DNA from: Chara braunii
Taxonomy: Eukaryota > Streptophyta > Charophyceae > Charales > Characeae
Assembly: GCA_003427395.1 (NCBI GenBank)
Contig: BFEA01000835.1
Coordinates: forward strand, 20,633 to 46,060
Direction: 5' to 3'
Length of the DNA: 25,428 bases
Positions 8,286 to 17,288 of the stretch are shown here, piece by piece (position 1 is the first letter of the stretch; each line of letters begins with the position of its first letter). The notes below the pieces were generated by a model. That model saw nothing but the letters and a program-made list of their open reading frames with translations. It was not told the origin of the DNA and did no database searches. The position numbers and the translations under genes are program-made.

Positions 8286-8942
8286 GAGGCAACAATGCCT
8301 CTGTTGTTGAAGAAAAACAGTCTCTTTAAACTGTGTGGGAGCACGATAACTCCCACCTCATTATGACACAATTCTTTGTAACCGCGAGATCTAAGATCTC
8401 ACGACTCATATTGCACGTGCGGGAGAAGGGGGAAGTTGGGGGAGTTGAAGGGAGGAAGAGAGAGAAAAACGGCAGGTCCGGAGAGGGAGGACCTGCCTCT
8501 CCCAACCTGACAACTGCCCTCCCCGTTTTCAGGGGAGGGCGGACGTAGAAGGAGAGAGGGAAAAAGAAAAAAACCACGGCGACGAATGTGGCCGCGACTA
8601 CGGTCAGATACAGGCCAAACTGGCCTGAATGTGACTCAAGCCAGAGGTTGGGGAGCTGAAAAGGTGGTGGGAAGGAAACTAGGCTGCAAATTGTCATTTT
8701 CCCAGTGCACATGTGCTCAGCGTGAGGCTGAGTACAAGGAACTTGAAAAGTCGGGGAAAAGAGGGGGGCAATTGAGTAGTACTGCCTCCCTAAGTGTGGC
8801 GTTGAGGTGCGACTACCTCAGACCCTTAATCGTGTTGAGATCAAGGGCCCCAGGCAAGTGGCGAATTTTGCCTGGGGGCAGTTGAGGCTGCTGCTGCCCT
8901 CCTTAACCACTACAAAAGAGGCAGTTGTCCTCCAACTGCCTC
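8286..8942. repeat. Array of about ten perfect or near-perfect short hairpins
   Basis: Stems read directly: GAGGCA/TGCCTC (8286-8301); ACAGT/ACTGT (8317-8334); GTGGGAG/CTCCCAC (8335-8356, abutting the previous one); GAGATCT/AGATCTC (8386-8400); GGCAGGTCC/GGACCTGCC (8471-8497); GCCCTCCCC/GGGGAGGGC (8516-8540); CTCAGC/GCTGAG (8716-8732); AGGGGGGCA/TGCCTCCCT with one G-T (8762-8791); CCCCAGGCAA/TTGCCTGGGG (8848-8877); GAGGCAGTTG/CAACTGCCTC (8918-8942). Arm sequences mostly differ, so this is not copies of one hairpin. Overlapping frames have no recognisable protein. Function unknown. Confidence 0.75.
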
Positions 8943-9194
8943 ACATTTACCTCCAGCAACCATTGTGCGACAACACACTTCCCTCATTGTTGGAGTGCTG
9001 GAGAGGAGGCAGGAGTGCTGCAAACGGAGTTGGAGGACGACAATGGAATGCGGCGAGGAGGAGGAGACAGCCATAGCCTGGCTGGAGCACTCTGCTTCAT
9101 CCAATTGCTGGCTAGTCTCTAGGGGGGATTTACGACAGCGTAGCGAGGAGCGGTCGTGAGATGCGACAGGGGGCAACGACGACGCTGCGGCGTT

Positions 9195-9750
9195 GGGAAG
9201 GTGTTGTGGCACAACGTCATCGGCGGCCATAACAACAGTACTGGGGAGGTGTTGCCCGAGCGGCGCGGAGTCACTGACAACCATTTTTCTTACGTGCTGG
9301 GGCGGTGTTGTCCGGGTGACGCGGCGTTAACGACGACTATTGCGGCAATATAGGAAAAATGTTGTTCGACTTTTGCGGCGAAGCAACCATTTTGGAGTGA
9401 CTTTGGGGAGGTGCTGCTCCTGTCATAGCCGCGGTCGTGAACAACAACACAGGGGAGGTGCTTCTCGTTCGGCATGGCAACGACAACCATTTTTTTTTAT
9501 GAGGTGCAGGGGTGATGCTGCTTGGCCTCTGCGGCATCGACAACTATTTTTGGTGAGGCAGTATGAAAGCGCTGCCTGTTGTTTTTGCGGCAACGGCAGT
9601 GAATTTTTGGCAGTGGTGCGAAAGCGTTGCCTGGTTTTCACGACGACAACAACAATTTTGTAGACGTGGGGGGGGAAACGCTGTCCGTTTTTGGTGTCGA
9701 CGATGGTTTTTTTAACAGTGCTGACGTTATGCTGTCCTCATAACGTGGTG
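9195..9750. repeat. Degenerate minisatellite, about 11 units of 47-57 bp
   Basis: The anchor GGGGAGGTGYTG and its variants start at 9195, 9243, 9299, 9353, 9405, 9452, 9509, 9563, 9618, 9672 and 9723. Most units continue with a GCGGC core, then a CGACAACCATTTTT-like end. Units drift gradually: later ones read GAAAGCGYTG. Open frames across the array exist on both strands but have no recognisable domain. It may begin earlier (about 9120) in still more degenerate form. Confidence 0.75.
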
Positions 9751-9973
9751 CCCAGACATTGGCAGAGAGGTATCGTCAAAGTGGTGGCGTGCTCTGAAGT
9801 AGTGTGGGCATTGTGCTGACTGTGTGACACCACCGTGACGCAGTGACATTGGTGGCGAGTGTCCATGACACTGAGACGCCGTCAGGTTATTGGGAGGTGA
9901 TTGTGTGTTGAGAGGGTATTGTGGCAGGCGATCGTCACAAGGGAGTGGTATGAATCACTTTGCTGAAGGAGTT

Positions 9974-10119
9974 TCTCATCTGAAGATGAGAGTTTATACA
10001 GTTTTCTTGAGTGAGCCGTAGATCAATTTCACTCAAGGTTAGTTGATAAACTCGGATTCCTTTTCACACATGTGTGATCCCACACTTTGCTTGACCGTGT
10101 TTGTTTTGAACGTTCAAAA
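9974..10119. repeat. Two hairpins and a 16-bp palindrome
   Basis: TCTCATC/GATGAGA with TGAA loop (9974-9991); CTTGAGTGA/TCACTCAAG with 14-nt loop (10006-10037); TTTTGAACGTTCAAAA perfect palindrome (10104-10119). They extend the hairpin-rich character of the 7.6-9.0 kb segment beyond the minisatellite. Confidence 0.8.
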
Positions 10120-10139
10120 GAAAAGGTTGAGTGAAGCAT

Positions 10140-11390
10140 GTGTGGTCAGGTATGTAAAAAGTGGGATTTGACGGGAGTATCAGTTGCTGGATTTTCTGGA
10201 CATGTGGTTGCTTTTGCCAGTGTGCGTGCAGGCAGGTAGAAGGATGCTTGCGAAAAAGATTGATTATGCCTATTTGATAAAAGAAAAAATGATTGTTTTT
10301 TTTTTACCTCCCACCTGTTTGCATGTAAAAAATGATTGGTTGTTTTGAAAAACGTTAATTCTGTGTACTACTGTAAAATGAATTCGATTGAATAAAAGAA
10401 GATAAGGTCAAACGGACTTTGTCTTTTTCCCAGAGGATTGACCCTTTATCCCCCGAATGACCTGATGTACCTATACCTGTCCAAATAATTTTCATCCTCT
10501 ATCCCCTCTGACTTTTTTTTGTCTAAGTTACCTTGAATTTAAAAATCAGTTAAAACCTACTTGTGGTGAATACATTCTCTTTCTTTAGGAAGCATTTGGG
10601 GCGGGGTTTCGTTGCTTTAGGAGTCGACCCTGTTATCGAACCAGAGTGGACTGTTGTACGGGGGGGTACTTTGCCGATTCGGTGGAGACGGCCCAACTTC
10701 CGAGATCCAAGTATTGTGCTCGGGCGAGGAGGAGGAGTACCCCAGACCACTTCCCAGAGAGAGAGGCATGCAACACTTCAAGCAATGCACCTGATAAAAA
10801 ATCATCCGCAAAGAAACCCGTCATCCAAGAGGATTGAGAAACGTATGGAGACGGGCATGTAGGACGACGGTAGGATGGAATGAATAACTTTGGCAACGCA
10901 TCTCATCAAGTCAAAACTAAGACAGACCGACTACCTTGTTGGCTGCATTGAGGTTATTGCCGAAAACCAACTTCTCGTTGGCGGCTATATGATTTTTATA
11001 GAATTCGACCTGGGGTGATCGGATTTATTGTGTTATTGGATGTATCTAATGATGATTTGAATTCTTTCAGACTAGACATATATTTTTGTCGACTACGATC
11101 GACTTTTTTTTATGTAATTATGTGTGGTTGTTATAGCTTTCTTTTGACTAGTGTTTAAAAGGACTAGGATTGAGTTGTGGGGTTCACGCTTGGTTGGGAC
11201 CGTTATAGTGGACCGGTGTACACTTCGTTCTTAGGAGATCAGCGCCCTAATGAGCGAACGATATTCGGGTTCAATAGGCGTTTTAACATCCCGTACCTAT
11301 ACTACAACGAGCGAGCAAACGCCCTGAACTGACCTACCTCTGCAATTGCATATAAAAGTTTTCGCACATGGGTAAGTAACTTGGCAGGGA
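10140..11390. other. No gene seen
   Basis: Mixed intergenic DNA. The plus-strand frame at 10563-10862 (99 residues) matches no family I know, and overlapping frames on the other strand are equally open. Confidence 0.5.
10391..10396 (+). promoter_or_regulatory. Possible poly(A) signal AATAAA
   Basis: AATAAA with TGTAAA about 15 nt upstream. It could end a transcript starting before 7715, but AATAAA is common in AT-rich DNA and there is no independent support. Confidence 0.15.
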
Positions 11391-11395
11391 TACGC

Positions 11396-11423
11396 CCCTA
11401 AGGGTGGTGACAACCCCTTAGGG
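11396..11423. repeat. 9-bp hairpin with near-palindromic arms
   Basis: CCCTAAGGG (11396-11404), 10-nt loop, CCCTTAGGG (11415-11423). Each arm is almost its own reverse complement, so two alternative foldings exist. Confidence 0.85.
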
Positions 11424-11513
11424 AAGCAAGTTGTGCCCCACGGAACCTATCCTATCGTAGGGGAGCGCAGGATGTACAGCTGGCGCACCCGGTTAAAGCG
11501 GCGAAGGGACGAC

Positions 11514-11527
11514 ACGACCGCGGTCGT
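11514..11527. repeat. 14-bp perfect palindrome
   Basis: ACGACCGCGGTCGT, contains a SacII-type CCGCGG core. No further context. Confidence 0.85.
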
Positions 11528-11740
11528 CTCGACGGATCGAGGGATTAATTATGCGTCATCCCCAAGTTGTCTCTTGATTTTTGTTTTGTTTTTACTCCTG
11601 CGTGACACGGCCGAGAGGGCTTCCGCCTCTTCGCGAAAAAAAGGCGTGGCGATGCGCTCAACAATGGTTCTGGCTACTACATGGTTCCTAGTATGCCTAC
11701 AATTTTTTTATTTTTTTATTTTTTTGAAGGGATAATTTGT

Positions 11741-11990
11741 GAAATACCCCTATAAGCTGAGATATGTGTCAAAATGCCCCTAAAAGATTTGCGTAGAGCA
11801 AAATAACCCTCTGACACAAAAAATGCTTTGTGAAATGCCCCTGGCGTCGGTTGGACCTGTCATCTTTGCAAAATACCCCTACTGGGTACTGTCCATGTTT
11901 GCAAAATGTCCCAGTACTTGCCAATTTTTCCCAGACCCTTTGCATTTCCGTTTTACCCCTAGTGGCCCAGACATCTTTGCCTTTCGCCCC
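11741..11990. repeat. Degenerate tandem repeat of about 30 bp with AAATRCCCCT core
   Basis: The core occurs near 11741, 11771, 11801, 11832, 11871 and 11904, often preceded by TTTGTG or TTTGCA. It then continues in weaker form (TTTTTCCC 11925, TTTTACCCCT 11951, TTTCGCCCC 11982). Spacing is mostly 28-39. Reading frames across it have no recognisable domain. Confidence 0.65.
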
Positions 11991-12059
11991 CTCGCTATGT
12001 ATTTATGCGTGTGAGAGAGAGAAAGAGAATGGAAGTGTGATAGCGGGAGAGAGAAATAG

Positions 12060-12131
12060 AGATAGAGATAAATAGATAGATAGATAGATAGATAGACAAA
12101 TCGATAGATAGATAGATAGATAGACAAATCG

Positions 12132-12216
<85 letters not shown>
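12060..12216. repeat. (GATA)n microsatellite
   Basis: GATA units with a few CAAATC interruptions run directly into the N gap. Preceded by GA-rich sequence from about 12011. Confidence 0.97.
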
Positions 12217-12471
12217 NNNNNNNNNNNNNNNNNNNNNNNNNNNNNNNNNNNNNNNNNNNNNNNNNNNNNNNNNNNNNNNNNNNNNNNNNNNNNNNNNNNN
12301 NNNNNNNNNNNNNNNNNNNNNNNNNNNNNNNNNNNNNNNNNNNNNNNNNNNNNNNNNNNNNNNNNNNNNNNNNNNNNNNNNNNNNNNNNNNNNNNNNNNN
12401 NNNNNNNNNNNNNNNNNNNNNNNNNNNNNNNNNNNNNNNNNNNNNNNNNNNNNNNNNNNNNNNNNNNNNNN
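12217..12471. other. Assembly gap (255 N)
   Basis: A run of N inside the GATA repeat; true size unknown. Open frames through it are meaningless. Confidence 0.99.
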
Positions 12472-12508
12472 GGGGGGAGAGGGAGAGAGAGGCACACACA
12501 CACACACA
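12472..12508. repeat. (GA)n then (CA)n
   Basis: Right border of the gap: G-rich GA repeat followed by about eight CA units. Confidence 0.93.
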
Positions 12509-15040
12509 TAAAAAGGACCTTATGCGGTTTGATACTATGACTAGGAATGACTCGTAGGTAAAAAGTGCAACTTTTATCCTCCTCTCTTTTAACTTTGTTT
12601 GTAACTTTCAATTTGAAGTTTTTGCTTTCATAATTAGGCTAAAAAAACTTTATTTTTTACTTCACAAACTTGGAGCGGCTAGTTTACATATGTTAAACCA
12701 AGTGTATCACCTCTTTTGTAATCATTTGTGAAACTTTACAGACCATTAACTTCGTGACCCCTTATTAAACTTTTTTATCATCCATGGGAAAATACTAGAT
12801 TTGATGGCTAAGTTTAACCTCATTTGCACCCCCTGCTGAGTAGATGCAATAATGAATCTTGGGGGAAGAGTAGGGAGGGATGGGTTGTTTAGTTTACATA
12901 GTCCGAAGTGTGATTCAAATTACACTGGGTTACATGCAGTTATAAAATGACCGAATTATCAATAATAAAATAAAATGCATTTTACTGTAAAGCTACGAAT
13001 TCAATTGGAAAAATTTTAATATCAATTTTTTTTATCATAAGTCTGGTGGCTAGCTCTGTTGTGATTCTTATTGCTTATTTTTTATTATTATGGTTTTCAT
13101 GGTGATATGTATATATATATATATATTTTTTAATAGTTGTATGATTTTGTGGATCGTGAGGCAACCTAGATTAACTAATTATAACTTCGTGTACATTAAT
13201 TTTATTTTTCTTACATATGTGGTGAGAGCAACAAAGTGTGTTTTTACAGTTTTTTTTTAGTATGACTATGAGATTCGTGTTTTATGATGATCAATTACAA
13301 TATATAAGATCAATCTTTAAAATCGAAAAATTGGTCACTATGCCATATTTCAAGAAAACCAAAGTATATATATATAAAACAGTGTACATGCAATTTTATA
13401 TTTATAGATAATGCCGCTCTCGTCTGCCTATACCAAAGTTAGGTAACAATCCTATAATATTTATTTTTCACGATTTTGATGTCATTTGATCTATTTTTTT
13501 TTTTCCAGTCTTACGTCCTAAGTTTCAACTTTAGTATAAGTTTTGGTTTCATGTATCACATTCTTTGTCTCCAGTAAGGCCCATAGTGCAAAGGTTGGTA
13601 GACATGTAAATTTAAGTCTCAATGGGTTATCTTTAGTAAAACAACGTCAGCATTTTATGATAAATATCAGTTTTTGGATATAGAAAGTTAGTAAAACTCA
13701 TTAGGTTAGTCCCCTGAAAGTCTGCAAATTTTTGAAAGTGAAAAGCATGGGTAGAATAGTAAACCCATAACCGATAGTGGTAATCTGGAAGGCAAAGCAG
13801 CAAGCATAAAAGTGGAGTTGGGGAAATTAAGAAAGTGTCAATGCATAATTACTTATTGACTTATGCAAAAGCATTGTTGTGCTATTATGAGATGTTGCAC
13901 AGTACGTTGGAGTTTCTCTATGAAGTCATCGTATAGAAGTACTTCTTTGCCCTAGCCTTTCATGTTATATTGCACTTGATTGTTTGGTAAGTTGGTCATT
14001 GGTCACTTTGTTGTTGGTTGCTCCTAGGTTTAGCTTTCGAGGTGAAGGCTTCTTCTTGTCTATTAGGAAGTGGGTAGGGTTGCCGACCTACTTGGGGCAT
14101 TGTACCCAATAGGACCCTACCTCTACAAGCCATAATCACAAAAGTAGATAGGTAAAGTCAGCCTGCCGAAGGCAAAGCGTGCAAACTAACTTTATTGGCT
14201 TGAGCGGCAAGTGCTCGTTAAACAATTCGTTTAACCCAAAGAGTGGTACTGATCGGCATGTGGTGAGCCACGCTAGTGTGGGCGCTGATTTGTTTAAAGT
14301 GGATACTCCACGTAGCCACTTTGTCTAGTCTGCAACTTCAAAGAATTCTTGAGGACTTTGTTGGGTGTCCCAGTTGGCCTGTGTTGGTTGTATTTATAAC
14401 TCAGTAGTGACCTAATGCCATTAATTGGACCAAAGTCGATAATTTGGAAGTGAAGTCTATCGATTATAGGCTGGTAGGGGTAGGTCCAAGTACTGGGAGG
14501 TTGAGGAGTGGGTCATACATTGGTTGTACAAGGCCTCTTGCACGTACGATATATGTATTTTTAGCCTTCTCCATCATATGGGAACCCTTGCTGAGACCCA
14601 ACTGCAGCAAGCGTTAGACAAAGCTAAGCAAGATACAACATGAGTAGAGGAGGAAGGGAGACTGGTGTCAGAAGCAAAGCCAGAAGCTAACTTGGTATGG
14701 GATGACTTAGGACAACAGGTCTTGGGAAAATGACAAACCGGGGTGGTTTCGGTTGCCATCCATGCCGCCGACAATGCGGACATAGCCCTAGCACAGGTCA
14801 GCAGACCTGACAGCATGATGGTACTGCAGATATGAAACAACAGATACCACCTCTCTTTTGGAAGGCCTTAGCTCTAACCAACGACTTGTCTGCCTTCAAC
14901 ACCTATTCACTTGCTAGCTCATGAGGAAGGGTTGCGGTGCTATTTTGGGATGTTTGGGATGTCTCTACCCTACTCTGTGACTTTGGTAGTAGTCAACAGC
15001 GCAGGGCACCTGCAGCAAGTAGACACGGCTAGGTCAATTG
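12509..15040. other. AT-rich intergenic DNA, no gene supported
   Basis: 12509-14000 is AT-rich, with an (AT)n run at 13109-13126 and short TA runs at about 13366. From 14030 the composition becomes more balanced. The segment 14580-14840 has a plus-strand frame reading GTLAETQLQQALDKAKQDTT before a stop, then more open stretches broken by stops. It has coding-like composition and could be a decayed retroelement gene, but I cannot name it. Confidence 0.5.
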
Positions 15041-15043
15041 TGA

Positions 15044-15112
15044 GTCAGAGAGAGAGAGAAGGAGAGGCATTATGAGAGAGAGATCTTGGACAGGGAGAGA
15101 GAGTGAAGTTGA
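15044..15112. repeat. (GA)n-rich stretch
   Basis: Imperfect GA repeats with short interruptions. Confidence 0.8.
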
Positions 15113-15298
15113 AGGAGACATCTACCGTACCTGATGTGTGCTTGGGCGGCCAAAGTCGGCCGTTTCACATATGATTTGGACTGCAGCTATGACTTTGTAC
15201 ATACACATATCAGTTGCTATTGCAGTGACAATTTTTGGTTCATATCTCAGGGCATACTTACACAAGGACTTTTTATACAAAGCTCTGGACGTGATTGC

Positions 15299-15378
15299 GG
15301 TCAGATTGGTGCAGGTTTGGCCGTAATTGCAGTCTTATGGTCAGATTCATGCAGGTTTGCGGGTAATTGTAGTCAAAT
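15299..15378. repeat. 40-bp tandem duplication
   Basis: GGTCAGATT..TGCAGGTTTG..G.GTAATTG.AGTC is present at 15299-15338 and again at 15339-15378 with several differences. Confidence 0.85.
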
Positions 15379-16003
15379 GCATATCGAAAAGTGCTAGTGG
15401 AGTGAAAATTGGCAGGGGCTGGCGGCGAAGGGGCCCGGTAGTGCTATCGCTGCGCTATTCTGTCGAGCGCTACCACGCGCTAACGCTCCGTACAACTGGT
15501 AGCCTAGCATCCACCGTGAGCTTCGTTCGCAACGAGGGAAGCCATAGCCACTTTGTTCGCACGATGGTTAGTAAGCTAGGTGTTATGGACGCGGGTATGT
15601 TGTGCATGCTACGATCAGGAGGCAGCCTTAACCACCACCAGTTGGCACGAGGCTACTTCAACACGTCGAATCCCTGGGATAGGGAACCCCTGTCGATTGA
15701 GCCAGCCCAAGGGTGAAGCTCGGTAGAGAAAGGAGGATATTGAGGTTCGGAGAAGGTGTCGGAGTACGAACTAACCAGGGGAAAGGGGAGTGACGACTGA
15801 AGAGAGTAAGACAAGAGAGTCACAACCTAGACTAGAAGACCAGGGAGTCGGATCTGGCCGAGTTATGGAGAAAGGGATTACTGGAGCGAGATACAACTCA
15901 AGTAAAGAAAAATCCAAGTCTCCAACCACATCTCTACGTAGAACAAAATGACGAAGAGAAGCAGACTTACCGAGATTATCGTCAGCACGGTATCAATCTA
16001 AAG
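15379..16003. other. No gene supported
   Basis: The plus-strand frame 15327-15716 (129 residues) starts inside the 40-bp duplication and has no recognisable motif. The rest is GA-rich mixed sequence. It might belong to the long LINE's 5' region, whose left end I cannot define. Confidence 0.4.
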
Positions 16004-16069
16004 GTAAGTGTGGTAAGTGCATCTCTCTCCCTCACTACTTTAACTCAACCTTTGTTCTCCACTCCGCAG
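16004..16069 (+). other. Candidate short GT-AG intron
   Basis: AAG|GTAAGT at 16004, a TTTAACTCAAC branch-like motif, a pyrimidine-rich stretch and CTCCGCAG|GA ending at 16069. The motifs are excellent, but the length (66 bp) is at the lower limit for plants and the short upstream frame (ATG 15947) stops before the donor. It could be an intron in an untranslated leader. Confidence 0.25.
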
Positions 16070-16129
16070 GAAGTAGGATTCGCCATGTTGTCGGATCTTT
16101 AGGGCATTCGTATGAGACTGTAGGAGCAA

Positions 16130-16229
16130 GGAAGGTAATCGGGGAGGTATCAAAGCAAATAAGTTTTTTTTTTTTTTTTTTCCCCCCCCCCGATCCGAAC
16201 AATAACCTTACCCGCCCGATTACTTCCCT
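16130..16229. repeat. Imperfect inverted repeat around poly-T/poly-C
   Basis: GGAAGGTAATCGGGG near 16130-16144 pairs with CCCGATTACTTCCC near 16216-16229. Between them lie T18 (16164-16181) and C10 (16182-16191). Confidence 0.55.
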
Positions 16230-16340
16230 GATTATCCGCGAACTGTTTCCAAGAACGCTTCCTCTTCCTCTACAATCACTAGTAAAGGAAAGGACGGATC
16301 AGACAACAGAGTACTACTAACGAGTGCGAAAAAGAAAGGG

Positions 16341-16377
<37 letters not shown>
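16341..16377. repeat. Poly-A run of 37
   Basis: A homopolymer with no LINE or SINE 3' end that I can recognise just upstream. Could be a retroposon tail or simple expansion. Confidence 0.9.
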
Positions 16378-16380
<3 letters not shown>

Positions 16381-16525
16381 GGCTCCACATATTCGACTTT
16401 TCTGAGGTAAGGATTCCGTAGAAGTGGCTGAGCTCAAAGTATACCAGAATCAGCCTTTTTTGACCTACCTGCATAAATCGCTAATCCTACCCCTCTAACT
16501 TCAAAAGAGCGAGTACAAGACATCT

Positions 16526-16678
16526 GGAGTTACGTAGTAAGTAGCCCAGGGGAAGAGGGATACAGGCTATATTGACCCAAGAGTAAAGAAGGATTTCTCT
16601 CCCTGTTTTTTACTGTGGGTTAATATATTTTTTGTCGACCCCCACTTCCCACCCAGGCTTTTTACTACGTAGCATTCC
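16526..16678. mobile_element. Candidate MITE-like inverted repeat (153 bp)
   Basis: The left arm GGAGTTACGTAGTAAGTAGC (continuing CCAGGGG) pairs with a right arm whose reverse complement begins GGAATGCTACGTAGTAAAAA and continues GCCTGGGTGGG. About 20 of 27 arm bases agree. The interior is AT-rich. No clear target-site duplication. Confidence 0.35.
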
Positions 16679-16741
16679 CTCTTTTTAAGATTGGAAACGG
16701 GAAGGACAAGTACCTAGTCGAGATCTGGAGTTCAAGGTGAC

Positions 16742-17225
16742 TGGTTTGCTATTGTCTCATAAGGCAAGCTGGCGAGAGAGTAAGTGACTCACCTGGCCAA
16801 GAACTTAACCCTCCTCCCGAGATCTTCCCTCTCCAACCAGCGAGAGGAGCCGATCTGCTACACAGGTGTCACGAAGTCCCCCTCAGTCGAAGGGGGTACA
16901 AGAACAAGTTTCGAATGGGAAATCACATCTGCATGGAATTGGACCAGGGAGGGAATTCGATTTCCACGCTGTGAGGAGTAATCCCTAGGTATTGATTTTA
17001 GTAAGAGGTCTTCTTGAGTCCAAGATAAATGCACAGATATGAATTAAACCAGGGAGGTAATTCAATATTCACTCTGTGAGGGGTAATTCCCAGATTACTT
17101 TCAGCGAGAGATTTTTTCTTGAGATCATCGTGAATGCACACGTCAGGTTTGCGATTTTTTCGTAAGGCAAACTGGCGATAGAGTAAGTGATAACTCACCT
17201 GGTCAGGAACTTACCCCTCCTCCGT
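16742..17225 (+). promoter_or_regulatory. LINE 5' region with duplicated monomers (candidate promoter)
   Basis: Two kinds of unit recur. Type A, starting ATG(G)AATT..ACCAGGGAGG and ending ATGCACA, is present at 16933-17038 and 17039-17146 (period 106). Type B, GGTTTGC..AAGGCAARCTGGCGA.AGAGTAAGTGA, is present at about 16743-16818 and 17147-17225. The arrangement is B-x-A-A-B, leading directly into ORF1. Tandem 5' monomers act as promoters in mouse L1; a similar role here is inference. Confidence 0.6.
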
Positions 17226-17288
17226 CCTGGATTAACAACTCCACGTGAAAAGCAATATCCACATGTCAATCCATCTCTCTGCACAAAA

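Noticed and set aside
8910-9663. Several frames of 65-125 residues over the minisatellite
   Set aside because: Both strands are open in competing frames, units vary in length without keeping a frame, and no known domain is visible.
10563-10862. 99-residue plus-strand frame
   Set aside because: Not recognised. Three other frames are open over the same DNA, and there are no splice or promoter signals supporting it.
11351-11358. TATAAAAG as a TATA box
   Set aside because: No gene or transcript start can be supported downstream, and a single TATA motif in AT-rich DNA is weak.
9195-11990. CRISPR array, considered because of the evenly spaced repeats (9195-9750 and 11741-11990)
   Set aside because: Units are degenerate, spacers are not unique and of equal length, there are no cas genes, and the context is eukaryotic.
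11879-12611. Minus-strand frames of about 170-210 residues with SIYL repeats
   Set aside because: Translations of GATA repeats running through the N gap.
17187-17288. GTG at 17187 as ORF1 start
   Set aside because: It lies inside the 5' monomer repeat and is not an ATG. The ATG at 17289 has a good context and starts the protein-like sequence.
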